DNA of 35,740 nt from Gordonia rhizosphera NBRC 16068 (lineage in GTDB: Bacteria > Actinomycetota > Actinomycetes > Mycobacteriales > Mycobacteriaceae): contig NZ_BAHC01000026.1 in the NCBI RefSeq assembly GCF_000298195.1, positions 1 to 35,740 of the forward strand, given 5' to 3'. Positions 23,865 through 32,147 of the stretch are shown piece by piece. The notes under the pieces were generated by a model. It was given only the letters and a program-made list of their open reading frames with translations, searched no databases and was not told the DNA's origin. The translations under genes and the position numbers were made by a program. Positions within the stretch are counted from its first letter, which is position 1, and the number at the start of each line of letters is the position of its first letter.

Positions 23865-24932
23865 ATGTCGGGGCGAACGCCGCTCCAAGAGGTGCGTTTC
23901 TGCCGCAGCGCGGACGGTACGAAGATCGCCTACGCCGTTCACGGCGCGGGGCCGCCACTCTTGCTCAACACCTGTTGGCTCAGCCATCTGGAGTTCGACT
24001 GGGAGAGCCCGGTGTGGCGACGTTTTCTGCTGGATCTGGGTGAGTTCGCAACCGTCGTGCGCTACGACGAGCGCGGGTTCGGCATGTCGGACTGGGATGT
24101 GGACGGCTTCGAACTGGATGCGCGGATTGCCGATCTCGAGGCCGTGTTGGATTCGGCCGCAATCGACCGCTGCGCGATGCTCGGCATGTCGCAGGGCGGG
24201 CCGGTCGCGATCGCCTATGCCGCGCGACGTCGGGACCGTATCAGCCGGCTGATCCTCTACGGCACCTACGCCGCGATCCACCACGATGCGGAAACCGATG
24301 AACTCGAACGGACGTTGCAGCAGCTGATCAAGGTCGGCTGGGCTCGACCGGACAGCACGTTTCGTCGGGTCTTCACCCAGCTCATGATTCCGGGAGCCTC
24401 CGAGCTGCAGGCGTGCTGGCTGGACGACCTGCAGGCCCGGGCGACATCCACCGGCAATGCCATCCGAGCACGGACCGCCCGTGGTGTGGTCGACGTGTCC
24501 GCGCTGCTGTCGGAGATCGATCAGCCCACGTTGGTGATCCATGCCCGGGGCGACCGGATCAATCCCTTTTCCGAGGGCCGCAAGCTCGCGGCCGGGATCC
24601 GGAACGCACGGCTGGTCACCCTCGACAGCGACAATCACATCACCCTCGCCGACGAGGCCGCCTGGCCCGTGTTCGTCGAGCAGATTCGCAGCTTCTTGGG
24701 GGCGGACGCAATCGTCGCGCCGAGTACACCGGCGGCACTGCGCAGTCTCAGCGCCCGAGAACTCGACGTTCTCCGGCTGGTCGGACGAGGACTCGACAAC
24801 GCCGCGATCGGCAAGGAGCTGTCGCTGTCGGTCCGAACCGTCGAACGACACCTCAGCACCATCTACACGAAGCTGGGTTTGGCCGGCCGATCGGCCAGAG
24901 CCGGGGCGGTCGCGCGTCTGTTGAGCAGCTGA
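23865..24932 (+). CDS. Alpha/beta-hydrolase fused to LuxR DNA-binding domain
   Basis: A 355-aa two-domain protein. Residues about 10-275 form an alpha/beta-hydrolase with nucleophile S109 in GMSQGG, an acid in HARGDRINP and His in DSDNHITL, so the triad looks complete. Residues about 290-355 are a LuxR/GerE helix-turn-helix (LSARELDVLRLVGRGLDNAA ... IYTKLGL). Such one-component regulators may bind or hydrolyse a small ester, lactone or similar ligand. It follows PrimPol by 62 bp and may have its own promoter. Its target is unknown; the DsrE-like gene downstream is one candidate. Confidence 0.88.
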   Translation: MSGRTPLQEVRFCRSADGTKIAYAVHGAGPPLLLNTCWLSHLEFDWESPVWRRFLLDLGEFATVVRYDERGFGMSDWDVDGFELDARIADLEAVLDSAAIDRCAMLGMSQGGPVAIAYAARRRDRISRLILYGTYAAIHHDAETDELERTLQQLIKVGWARPDSTFRRVFTQLMIPGASELQACWLDDLQARATSTGNAIRARTARGVVDVSALLSEIDQPTLVIHARGDRINPFSEGRKLAAGIRNARLVTLDSDNHITLADEAAWPVFVEQIRSFLGADAIVAPSTPAALRSLSARELDVLRLVGRGLDNAAIGKELSLSVRTVERHLSTIYTKLGLAGRSARAGAVARLLSS

Positions 24933-25057
24933 CATACGTGCCGTCCGCCATCGACGCGGTCGCCGACACCGGAAACATGGCGGTCAGCACCGATTCCTGC
25001 GCCTGCTCGGATCAATAGCGTTCTTGGTGTCGTACCGATACCACCGAGGAGGACGCC

Positions 25058-25423
25058 ATGAACACGAATAAGGCCGCCATCAGTCTCACGACCGGCCTGG
25101 AAGACACCGAGAAGGTGACAGTGGCATTCCTGGTCGCCGCCGGCGCAGCCGAAAGCGGTCGGCCCACGAGGATGTTTCTGACCAAGGAGGCCGTCCGCCT
25201 CGCGGTCAAGGGCACTGCGACCGGTACCGCCTGCATCGGCTGTCCGTCGTTGGAGGACCTGATGGAGCGCTACGAGAGCGCGGGCGGTCGTTACCTCGTC
25301 TGCCCGATCTGTGTGAACTCGAGAGCGATCGACCCCACTACCTTCATCCCTGGCGCCGACATGGGCGGAACGGTCCAGCTGTGGGAGTGGATCGACGACG
25401 GCGCGACGGCCTTCAGCTATTGA
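25058..25423 (+). CDS. DsrE-like small protein with two Cys pairs
   Basis: A 121-aa protein with the DsrE/DsrF-like pattern: an early strand with VTVAFLVAAGAAESG, then MFLTKEAVRLAVKG. It has CIGC (C59, C62) and CPIC (C82, C85), giving four cysteines in pairs that could bind zinc or react with sulfur. The ATG follows GGAGGAC. Family members take part in sulfur relay or unknown redox tasks. It has no evident operon partner. Confidence 0.8.
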   Translation: MNTNKAAISLTTGLEDTEKVTVAFLVAAGAAESGRPTRMFLTKEAVRLAVKGTATGTACIGCPSLEDLMERYESAGGRYLVCPICVNSRAIDPTTFIPGADMGGTVQLWEWIDDGATAFSY

Positions 25424-25489
25424 AGCGATGACACTGCGCCCTGGCCACGTGCGCCGTACTGCTGACGCACAGCGTCCACCAGCTTGGCG

Positions 25490-25834
25490 TCAGACCTTGA
25501 CCTCGGCGTCTTTGCTGAAGATCGGGTTGCCGAGGGTTCCGTAAGTGGCGCAAGCGAAGACGACGCGATATGTACCGTGCCACAGAGGTGGCGAGCGCAG
25601 TGCGATCCGCGGTGACTGACTCCGAACCGCTGTCGCCGAGATGTGTGTGCCCTTGGCCCAGATCGCGCTGCAGGACTTGTCCTCTTTCCCGAGGCCCCAG
25701 GCTCTGATCAGGATCGTGCCGTACTGGGCCGAGAACTGCGCCCGAGGCTCGGCGGCGTCGGCCTGGGGTGCCACGGCGATCCAGGACAGGCAGACCGCCA
25801 CCATCACGACGATGAGGAGCGCCTTGCGGGACAT
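25490..25834 (-). CDS. Small secreted protein of unknown function
   Basis: A 114-aa protein with a clear signal peptide: MSRK, a hydrophobic core ALLIVVMVAVCLSWIAVA, and a likely cleavage after ADA near residue 28. The mature part has two cysteines (KSCSAIW, VFACATYG) that could form a disulfide. I recognise no family. ATG 25834 is chosen because it begins the signal peptide; an upstream in-frame extension is basic and lacks features. Confidence 0.7.
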   Translation of the reverse strand: MSRKALLIVVMVAVCLSWIAVAPQADAAEPRAQFSAQYGTILIRAWGLGKEDKSCSAIWAKGTHISATAVRSQSPRIALRSPPLWHGTYRVVFACATYGTLGNPIFSKDAEVKV

Positions 25835-25956
25835 GTCCTGTGCTCCGAGAGAAGTGGCGATTCGACGGCTGTGACGAGTGCGGTGCCCGCTGTTCGTGGG
25901 CTCCCTGATTATATGGCCGCGGGCGCGTCGTCGATACCGGTTCATTGACCAGAGGG

Positions 25957-26898
25957 CTACTCGGGGATCAGCGCGACCTTGCCGCCCGGGTGCCCGCTAC
26001 CGACCAACTCGAGAGCCGCCTTGGCCTCCGACAGGGGAAAGGTCCGCGCGATCGGCACGACCAGATCTCCCGACGACGCGAGTCGCACCAGATTCGAACG
26101 CACGGCGTCGCGGAAGTCGAGGCTTTCGGGCTGTGCACCGCCGAGCGCGAGGAACCCGTCGGCGGCGGCGCGCTGGGGATTCGCGACCGTGACGATCCGG
26201 TTCCGGTCGGCCACCAACGCCAACGATGCGTCGATGGCCTCGTCGGTGCCCGCGGCATCGAGTGCGATGTCCACCCCGTCGGGTGCCGCAGACCGTACCC
26301 GATCAACCAGACCTGGGCCGTATTCGACAGGGATGCCACCGAATTCGCGAATGCGGGCGAAGTTCTTGGCGCTGGCCGTGCCGATCACGCGGATGCCGCG
26401 TAATCGGGCCATCTGCATGAGCGCCACCCCGACTGCACCGGATGCGCCGTGCATCAGGACGGTTTCGTCGCGTTCGGCGTGTGATGCGCGCAGCAGATCC
26501 GCTGCGGTGGACCCCGCCAGGAACAAATTGGCAGCCTCCGGCCAGCCGAGATCGTCGGGTTTGGCGAACACCTTTCCGGCCGGCACGGTCACCGCGGTCG
26601 CGTACCCGCCTTGCACCCGAAACGCCAGCACACCATCGCCGACCGCGCCGCCACCGGAGGCGATCTCGGTGTCCGGGCCGAGTTCAAGGATCTCGCCGGC
26701 CACCTCGTAGCCGATCGGCAGCGGGAACTGAGACGGGTCGGTAAGGCGCTTGGCGTGCTTGAGATCGGCAGGGTTCACCCCGGCCGCGCGGACCCGGATG
26801 GACACCTCACCGGGTCCCGGTGGCGGGAGCTCGTCGTCGATGAAGGCGAAGTCGTCGAGCCCTCCGGAGCCGGTCGCCACCCACCGTTGTGTGCGCAC
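25957..26898 (-). CDS. Zinc-independent quinone oxidoreductase / MDR-family dehydrogenase
   Basis: A 313-aa medium-chain dehydrogenase/reductase of the quinone-oxidoreductase branch. It has a GroES-like N-terminal domain (GPGEVSIRVRAAGVNPADLK) and a Rossmann NADPH motif HGASGAVGVALMQMA near 150. It lacks the zinc-binding cysteines of alcohol dehydrogenases. The start is GTG at 26898. The SRPBCC gene ends 46 bp upstream on the same strand, so the two may be cotranscribed. The substrate is unknown. Confidence 0.88.
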   Translation of the reverse strand: MRTQRWVATGSGGLDDFAFIDDELPPPGPGEVSIRVRAAGVNPADLKHAKRLTDPSQFPLPIGYEVAGEILELGPDTEIASGGGAVGDGVLAFRVQGGYATAVTVPAGKVFAKPDDLGWPEAANLFLAGSTAADLLRASHAERDETVLMHGASGAVGVALMQMARLRGIRVIGTASAKNFARIREFGGIPVEYGPGLVDRVRSAAPDGVDIALDAAGTDEAIDASLALVADRNRIVTVANPQRAAADGFLALGGAQPESLDFRDAVRSNLVRLASSGDLVVPIARTFPLSEAKAALELVGSGHPGGKVALIPE

Positions 26899-26944
26899 GA
26901 ATCCAGGCTAGACCCGCGACTCTTGTGATCCTCCTGAACCGCGG

Positions 26945-27613
26945 TCACGTCTCCGATGAAGCCGTGGTGGCGAGTTCGGCAACGGGCGATTGCTTTTCCA
27001 TCGCCGCCAGGTGCTCGGCGCGGGCCTTGATCCCGAACAGCATCTTGCGTTCCATCACCAGCGATCCCGGTTCCATGGGAAGCATCCCGATCCGATCACG
27101 CACGCGCGGGAGCCGGAACCGGTTGCGGCTGATCAGACGGGTGGTCCCGTCTCCGCAGTCGGTCAGGGTGAACGCCCATACCCAGTTCCCGTCGCTGGAC
27201 CGGGACGCGAAGGCGTGGCCGGGCTCGGCGATCTCGATGACCATTTTGTTCGGACCCAGTCCGATCGTCTCGCCGACCGCCGGATGCTGGAACTCCTCGA
27301 GGACGACGTCGGTGGAGTGCATGTTCAGCCCGAGGAGATTCTCGATCCAGTCGTAGGTGTACGCGCCGCCGCGCGGCATCGGGCCCATCTGCGCAAGCCA
27401 CGGATACACGTGCTCGGGCTTCGCTTCGATCGTGATGGCGCGGGTGGAGACCCCGTCCGCCTCGGAGAGCAGCTCGTCACCGGGCAGGGTGGCGGCGACC
27501 TCGTCGTCGGTCGCACCCCAGTTCATGATCGGCTGCCGCAGGAATCGCTGGTAGCCCACCGCCGCGGCGCCGGCAGCCACGGCTCCGGCGATGAGGACCA
27601 TTCCGGTGTTCAT
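26945..27613 (-). CDS. Membrane-anchored SRPBCC-family protein
   Basis: A 222-aa protein. An N-terminal hydrophobic helix (MVLIAGAVAAGAAAVGY) anchors it, and the rest has the START/SRPBCC pattern: ITIEAKPEHVYPWLAQMG, a central strand region, and WVWAFTLTDCGDGTTRLISR. The fold binds hydrophobic ligands in a cavity. The ATG at 27613 follows GAAGG. It is divergent from the aconitase gene with 114 bp between them. The frame stays open further upstream but runs into the divergent gene and is not coding there. Confidence 0.8.
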   Translation of the reverse strand: MNTGMVLIAGAVAAGAAAVGYQRFLRQPIMNWGATDDEVAATLPGDELLSEADGVSTRAITIEAKPEHVYPWLAQMGPMPRGGAYTYDWIENLLGLNMHSTDVVLEEFQHPAVGETIGLGPNKMVIEIAEPGHAFASRSSDGNWVWAFTLTDCGDGTTRLISRNRFRLPRVRDRIGMLPMEPGSLVMERKMLFGIKARAEHLAAMEKQSPVAELATTASSET

Positions 27614-27727
27614 GCCTTCAGCATGCGCCGGTCCGCGGCGTGGTGTCGTGGGGCTTTGGCCACGTGTTCGGACGGTCGTGGCAGGAATCCCGGATCGCTG
27701 GGAGCATGGGGAGCAGAGGAGTGCATC

Positions 27728-29683
27728 ATGCCCGACAACGTCGCCCGCAAGCTGATCGCGGCACATCTGGAGTCCGGGGAGATGACCGCCGGCGAGGAGA
27801 TCGCCCTCCGCGTCGACCAGACCCTCACCCAGGACGCGACCGGAACCTTGGTGATGCAGGAACTCGAGGCACTCGGACTCGACCGCGCCCGCACCCAGGT
27901 CAGTGTCCAGTACGTCGACCACAACCTGCTGCAAACCGACGAGAAGAACGCCGAGGACCACGAGTATCTGCGTACCGCATGTGCGCACTTCGGGATCTGG
28001 TACTCGAAACCCGGGAACGGCGTCTCCCACCCGACACACATGCAGCGATTCGGGATTCCCGGCAAGACGATGGTCGGTTCGGACTCGCACACCCCGGCGG
28101 CCGGGGCGCTCGGGATGCTCGCGATCGGCGTCGGCGGTCTCGAGGTGGCCTTGGCGATCGCCGGTCACCCGCTGCAGATCCGGATGCCCGAGATCTGGGG
28201 CATCCGGCTGGAGAACGAACTCCCCGAGTGGTGCTCGGCGAAGGATGTGATCCTCGAAATGCTGCGCCGCCACGACGTCAAGGGCGGCGTCAACCGCATC
28301 ATCGAATACCACGGTCCCGGACTGGCCGGGCTCACCGCGATGGATCGGCACGTGATCGCGAACATGGGTGCCGAGCTCGGTGCCACGACGACGGTGTTCC
28401 CCAGCGACGACGCGGTCCGCGACTTCCTGCGCGCCGAAGACCGCGAGGACGACTGGGTCGAACTCGTCGCCGATGACGGCGCCGCTTACGACATTGAGGA
28501 CACGATCGACCTGGCCACGATCGAACCCCTGATCGCCAAACCTTCCTCACCCGGCAACGTGGTGCCGGTCCGCGAGGTTGCCGGGGAGGAGATCAGCCAG
28601 GTGGTCATCGGTTCCAGCGCCAACCCCGGATTGCGGGATTTCGCGATCGCCGCCGCGATGGTCGACGGTCGGCAGACCAGGCCGGAGGTCAGCTTCGACG
28701 TCAACCCGACCTCCCGGGAAATCCTCACCGACCTCACCACGATGGGTGCGACCTCGCAGCTGGTGATCGGCGGTGCCCGTATCCACCAGGCCGGCTGTAT
28801 GGGATGCATCGGGATGGGGCAGGCGCCGGCGACGGGCCGCAACTCGTTGCGGACGATGCCGCGCAACTTCCCGGGCCGGTCCGGGACCAAGGAGGACTCG
28901 GTGTGGCTGTGCTCGCCGGAGACCGCGACCGCGTCGGCATTGACCGGTGTCATCACCGACCCGCGGGACTGGGCCGCCGACGTCGCGATGGCCTATCCGC
29001 ACCTGAACCTGCCGACACATCACGCGGTGAACACGGCGATGCTGGTCGCGCCGCCACCGGCCGACGAGGCCGCGCGGATCGACCCGGTGAAGGGCCCCAA
29101 CATCTCCACGCTGCCCGAACTCGACGAGTTGCCGGACGAGTTGACCGCGCCGGTGCTGCTCAAGGTCGGCGACAACATCTCCACCGACGAGATCTCCCCG
29201 GCCGGCGCGCGTGCGCTACCGTTCCGATCCAATATCCCGAAGCTGGCGATGTTCAGTTTCACCCAGATCGACGAGAGCTATCCGTCGCGTGCCCACGACG
29301 CCGGCGAACCCGGCCACATCGTCGTCGGCGGTGAGAACTACGGGCAGGGGTCCTCGCGCGAGCACGCGGCCATCGCGCCCAGGTATCTCGGTCTGCGCGT
29401 GGTGATCGCGAAGTCCTACGCCCGCATCCACTGGCAGAACCTCGCGAACTTCGGTGTGCTCGCACTCGAATTCGACCAACCCGCCGACTATGACGGCATC
29501 GACCAGGGTGACTTACTGCGTTTCGAGGATCTGCGTGAACTGTTGGCAGCCAAGGATGCGCTGGTGGTTCCAAATGCGACGAAGGGAACCGAGTTCACCG
29601 TCCGGCATCGCCTGTCGCCGCGACAGGTCGCCGACGTCCTCGCCGGCGGATTGATCCCGCGGCTGGCACGGGAACGGCAGTGA
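27728..29683 (+). CDS. Aconitate hydratase, Aquifex-type
   Basis: A 651-aa monomeric-type aconitase with GSDSHTPAAGALG (118-130), the Fe-S region GCMGCIGMGQAP (C357, C360), and the swivel domain (DNISTDEISPAGARALPFRS ... GENYGQGSSREHAA). Size and motifs fit the shorter Aquifex-type AcnA rather than the roughly 900-aa actinobacterial AcnA/AcnB. Where classical aconitases have GSCTN, this one reads GSSANP, with S297 at the position of the first cluster cysteine. C395 in WLCSPE may replace it. It interconverts citrate and isocitrate, or a homologous acid. The ATG at 27728 follows GAGGAG; the long in-frame upstream extension is antisense to the SRPBCC gene. Confidence 0.9.
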   Translation: MPDNVARKLIAAHLESGEMTAGEEIALRVDQTLTQDATGTLVMQELEALGLDRARTQVSVQYVDHNLLQTDEKNAEDHEYLRTACAHFGIWYSKPGNGVSHPTHMQRFGIPGKTMVGSDSHTPAAGALGMLAIGVGGLEVALAIAGHPLQIRMPEIWGIRLENELPEWCSAKDVILEMLRRHDVKGGVNRIIEYHGPGLAGLTAMDRHVIANMGAELGATTTVFPSDDAVRDFLRAEDREDDWVELVADDGAAYDIEDTIDLATIEPLIAKPSSPGNVVPVREVAGEEISQVVIGSSANPGLRDFAIAAAMVDGRQTRPEVSFDVNPTSREILTDLTTMGATSQLVIGGARIHQAGCMGCIGMGQAPATGRNSLRTMPRNFPGRSGTKEDSVWLCSPETATASALTGVITDPRDWAADVAMAYPHLNLPTHHAVNTAMLVAPPPADEAARIDPVKGPNISTLPELDELPDELTAPVLLKVGDNISTDEISPAGARALPFRSNIPKLAMFSFTQIDESYPSRAHDAGEPGHIVVGGENYGQGSSREHAAIAPRYLGLRVVIAKSYARIHWQNLANFGVLALEFDQPADYDGIDQGDLLRFEDLRELLAAKDALVVPNATKGTEFTVRHRLSPRQVADVLAGGLIPRLARERQ

Positions 29684-29716
29684 CGGCCCGTCGGAAAGCG
29701 TTCTGACACAAGCGAA

Positions 29717-30139
29717 TCAGTGCGGGAACCCCGTCAGCTGGTAGGTCTCCGGAGGTGCGGTGACCGAGGAATACAGCGACACCTCGGTGAAGGCGCCTCG
29801 CTGGGGCGCGAACAGATAGACCCCGACCGGATACACCGCGTATCTTCCGGCTGCGCAGGTCGGTTCGCAGAGATTGCGATGCTCCGTCCCATATCCCACC
29901 GCGAAGGGGTCGGTCCATCCGAGCCAAGTGATGTCGGTGACGATGATGCCGAGGTCGGCGCAGAAAATGGATGACAGTGTGCGTGGCTGGACGAGCTTCG
30001 CTCCGTCGCAGCCGTAGACGATGCTGGTAGCCGGAGTCGGCGCGGCCGTGGCGCTCCCCGACCCCGCGGAGGCTGCCGATGTCACCAGCGTCGCGAGAGC
30101 AGCCAGCATGACCACCACACGAACGGAAGCCGATCGCAT
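29717..30139 (-). CDS. Secreted four-cysteine protein, paralogue A
   Basis: A 140-aa protein with a signal peptide (MRSASVRVVVMLAALATLV, cleavage probably in the Ala/Ser-rich stretch near 25-32). The mature part has GCDG, LSSIFC, CEP and TCA, four spaced cysteines likely forming two disulfides. The central WLGWTDPFAVGYGTEHR and RGAFTEVSLYSS are shared with the protein at 32148-32558. The family is a common actinobacterial secreted type without a function known to me. The gene lies downstream of a receiver-type regulator on the same strand. Confidence 0.75.
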   Translation of the reverse strand: MRSASVRVVVMLAALATLVTSAASAGSGSATAAPTPATSIVYGCDGAKLVQPRTLSSIFCADLGIIVTDITWLGWTDPFAVGYGTEHRNLCEPTCAAGRYAVYPVGVYLFAPQRGAFTEVSLYSSVTAPPETYQLTGFPH

Positions 30140-30249
30140 ATCGCACCCCTGTTCACCGCACAGACAGTTGATCTGTTTGCGATTGTGGCTCCGGGCCGTG
30201 CGCTGACGTCGGGGTTTCGGCGAAAACGCTTGACCACGAGCGGACGAGG

Positions 30250-30984
30250 TCAGCCGCGCGGCTTGATGACATCGGAGTGCCCGTTCCGTCGGCACCAGCT
30301 GACGATGTAGCGCGCGTGCAGTCCGCACCAGCGATACACCGACGCCTGGGTCAGGGGGAGTCGGTCATCGTGTTCGTTCCGGCGACGCATCATCGGACCG
30401 AGGTAGTTGGTCGCGACCTTGTTCGCGGTGTTCGGAGACACCTGGGCCACCTCGGCCAGCGTCTGGTTGTCCGACGCGTTCCCCGACGCGATGGCGCCGG
30501 CCATGCGTGCGGCGGTGGTTCCGCGCCGTCCCTCGAACATTGCCAACAGCGACGGCCGCGGATCGGCGGGCACGGTGTCATGTAGGCGTTGGCCGAGCGC
30601 GACGGCGCGAAGAGAGTCCATCAGGACCTGCAGTCCGGCGGCCTTCGCGACGACCCCGGAGACCTCGGGCCGTACCCGCGCCTCGGCGAGATGATCTTCC
30701 TCCATCGAATGGCCTTGAGTGGCCAGCAGCACCGGCGCGAGTCGATCGGCATCCCGGAGACCTTCGATCACGTCAAGGCCGTCGAAGGTCCACTCCATCT
30801 CGGCCCGGTTGAAGATCAGGTCGGCGCAGACCACGTCGAACCGCACCCGGGCCGCGACGCCGCGGGTGAACTCGTCGCGATCTCCCGCCACCACGACGGT
30901 GACATCTTTGAACGCGGCCTCCAGCGGGGCCGCGATGACATGACCGAGAGGGGAAGCGATGAGGATGCGCAATCCAGCCGACAT
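30250..30984 (-). CDS. Receiver-domain-like response regulator
   Basis: A 244-aa protein. The first roughly 125 residues look like a receiver domain: ILIASP start, FDVVCADLIF with a candidate phospho-acceptor Asp, LATQG, and VVAKAAG with the conserved Lys. The C-terminal half holds an HTH-like segment around NQTLAEVAQVSPNTANKVATNYLG. No sensor kinase is adjacent. It is divergent from another LuxR-type regulator with 196 bp between them, and the secreted four-Cys protein lies downstream. Confidence 0.75.
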   Translation of the reverse strand: MSAGLRILIASPLGHVIAAPLEAAFKDVTVVVAGDRDEFTRGVAARVRFDVVCADLIFNRAEMEWTFDGLDVIEGLRDADRLAPVLLATQGHSMEEDHLAEARVRPEVSGVVAKAAGLQVLMDSLRAVALGQRLHDTVPADPRPSLLAMFEGRRGTTAARMAGAIASGNASDNQTLAEVAQVSPNTANKVATNYLGPMMRRRNEHDDRLPLTQASVYRWCGLHARYIVSWCRRNGHSDVIKPRG

Positions 30985-30988
30985 GTGC

Positions 30989-30998
30989 GCAATATTGC
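30989..30998. promoter_or_regulatory. GCAATATTGC palindrome next to a regulator start
   Basis: A perfect 10-bp AT-centred palindrome 4 nt upstream of the ATG (30984) of the receiver-type regulator, in the region shared with the divergent LuxR-type gene. It may be an autoregulatory operator or part of the promoter. Confidence 0.3.
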
Positions 30999-31180
30999 CT
31001 CATCGGGACAATTCATGCGCGATTACACATCGCAATCGCTTTTCCGGGGAGTCAGCGACACAAAATTTCGGCAGAAAGGTTCCATGGAGGGCTGAACCAT
31101 TCCGGCTTCGGGACGAATCTGAGATCGCACTCAAGTATCGCCTGTTCCCCTGACCGACGCAGCGCCCCAGAGGAGCCACA

Positions 31181-31798
31181 ATGACCGCCGACGTCAATCA
31201 AGACCTGCAGATTCCGATGCATCCGCTCCCTCCGTCATCGACGGTGCTGATCGTCGCCGAAGACACCCTCGCCGATGTCGGGCTGCTGGCTCTCGTGGAG
31301 CGCTTCGGCTATCGTGCCGCGCTGATCGACGTCGGCGGGGCCGAAGCGCCGAGGCAGACCGGTTCGGTGGTGATCGTGCGCAGCGAGCTGCGCCTGGCCC
31401 AGCTCCGCCGGGTCGCTGCGTTGGCCTCCGCCCGCGTCATCGGTATCGGCGTCCCGGTCGGTCACCTCGGCGGCGTGGAGCTTCCCGACTCCGGCTATTC
31501 CGCCGGAAGGCTGCGTCAGGTGTTGCGCCGCATCGCCGCGCCCGGGACGACCGGCGCCGATCGAGTGCACTTGAGTCCCCGCGAACGCGAAGTCGTGGTC
31601 ACCTACACCCTCGGCTCCACGGTGCGGGAGACCTCGCAGCGCTACTTCATCTCCGAGAGCACCGTGCGTTCGCACTTCCGCCGGGTGATGAACCGCTATG
31701 GCGAGGCCGGCCGTCCGGTGAACAACAAGACGCAGCTGCTGATCCAGCTGATCGCCGACGGCTGGGTGGAGCGCGACCTGTTGGTCAGCGCAGTGTGA
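31181..31798 (+). CDS. LuxR-type regulator with degenerate receiver domain
   Basis: A 205-aa protein. The N-terminal half resembles a receiver (VLIVAEDTLADVGLLALVER), but where the phospho-Asp would be it reads VVIVRSE, so phosphorylation is doubtful. The C-terminal domain is LuxR-like (LSPREREVVVTYTLGSTVRE ... ISESTVRSHFRRVMNRYG). The ATG follows AGAGGAG. It is divergent from the receiver-type regulator at 30250-30984, and its stop lies 12 bp from that of the convergent zinc-ribbon gene. Confidence 0.8.
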   Translation: MTADVNQDLQIPMHPLPPSSTVLIVAEDTLADVGLLALVERFGYRAALIDVGGAEAPRQTGSVVIVRSELRLAQLRRVAALASARVIGIGVPVGHLGGVELPDSGYSAGRLRQVLRRIAAPGTTGADRVHLSPREREVVVTYTLGSTVRETSQRYFISESTVRSHFRRVMNRYGEAGRPVNNKTQLLIQLIADGWVERDLLVSAV

Positions 31799-31810
31799 CC
31801 AGGTTGTCGG

Positions 31811-31978
31811 TTACCAGTCCTGTTTCCAGAGCTCGTTGTGGACGGGGCAGAGACGGCCCGTGTTGCCGCAGCGCAGACAGGTGAGTCGGCCGGCGATGCT
31901 GTAGCCACCCGCCTGGCCGTGACACTCCGGGCAGGGCACCAGCGGTTCGGCGCATCGCTCACACTTGTCCGCTGTCAT
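31811..31978 (-). CDS. 55-aa zinc-ribbon protein
   Basis: A short gene with ATG at 31978, AGGAG 7 nt before it and TAA at 31811. The peptide has CERC, CPEC, CLRC and CPVH, eight potential ligands in two sets, like a DnaJ-type cysteine-rich zinc finger. It ends NELWKQDW. Such mini-proteins may be chaperone adaptors or nucleic-acid binders. The regular CxxC spacing and good ribosome-binding site make it a real gene despite its size. Its partner is unknown. Confidence 0.78.
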   Translation of the reverse strand: MTADKCERCAEPLVPCPECHGQAGGYSIAGRLTCLRCGNTGRLCPVHNELWKQDW

Positions 31979-32044
31979 CGGTGCGCTCCTGAAGATGGTG
32001 TCGCCTCAGGGTAGGCGTGATCGGTGTCGGTGTTCGTCGCCCAA

Positions 32045-32116
32045 AGCGATGAACCACAGCGATGAACCACAGCGATGAACCACAGCGATGAAACGGACGA
32101 CGATGAAACGGACGAC
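32045..32116. repeat. Tandem 13-bp and 15-bp repeats
   Basis: AGCGATGAACCAC occurs three times at 32045-32083. GATGAAACGGACGAC then occurs twice at 32087-32116; both units share GATGAA. The array lies in the 169-bp gap downstream of secreted paralogue B and upstream of the zinc-ribbon gene, both on the minus strand. It probably arose by slippage and may vary in copy number among strains. Confidence 0.75.
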
Positions 32117-32147
32117 CCAACCGACAACGTCCCCGTGACCCCCACGG

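Noticed and set aside
26990..27727. In-frame upstream extension of the aconitase gene
   Set aside because: It is antisense to the SRPBCC gene and shows no family similarity, and GAGGAG precedes the ATG at 27728.
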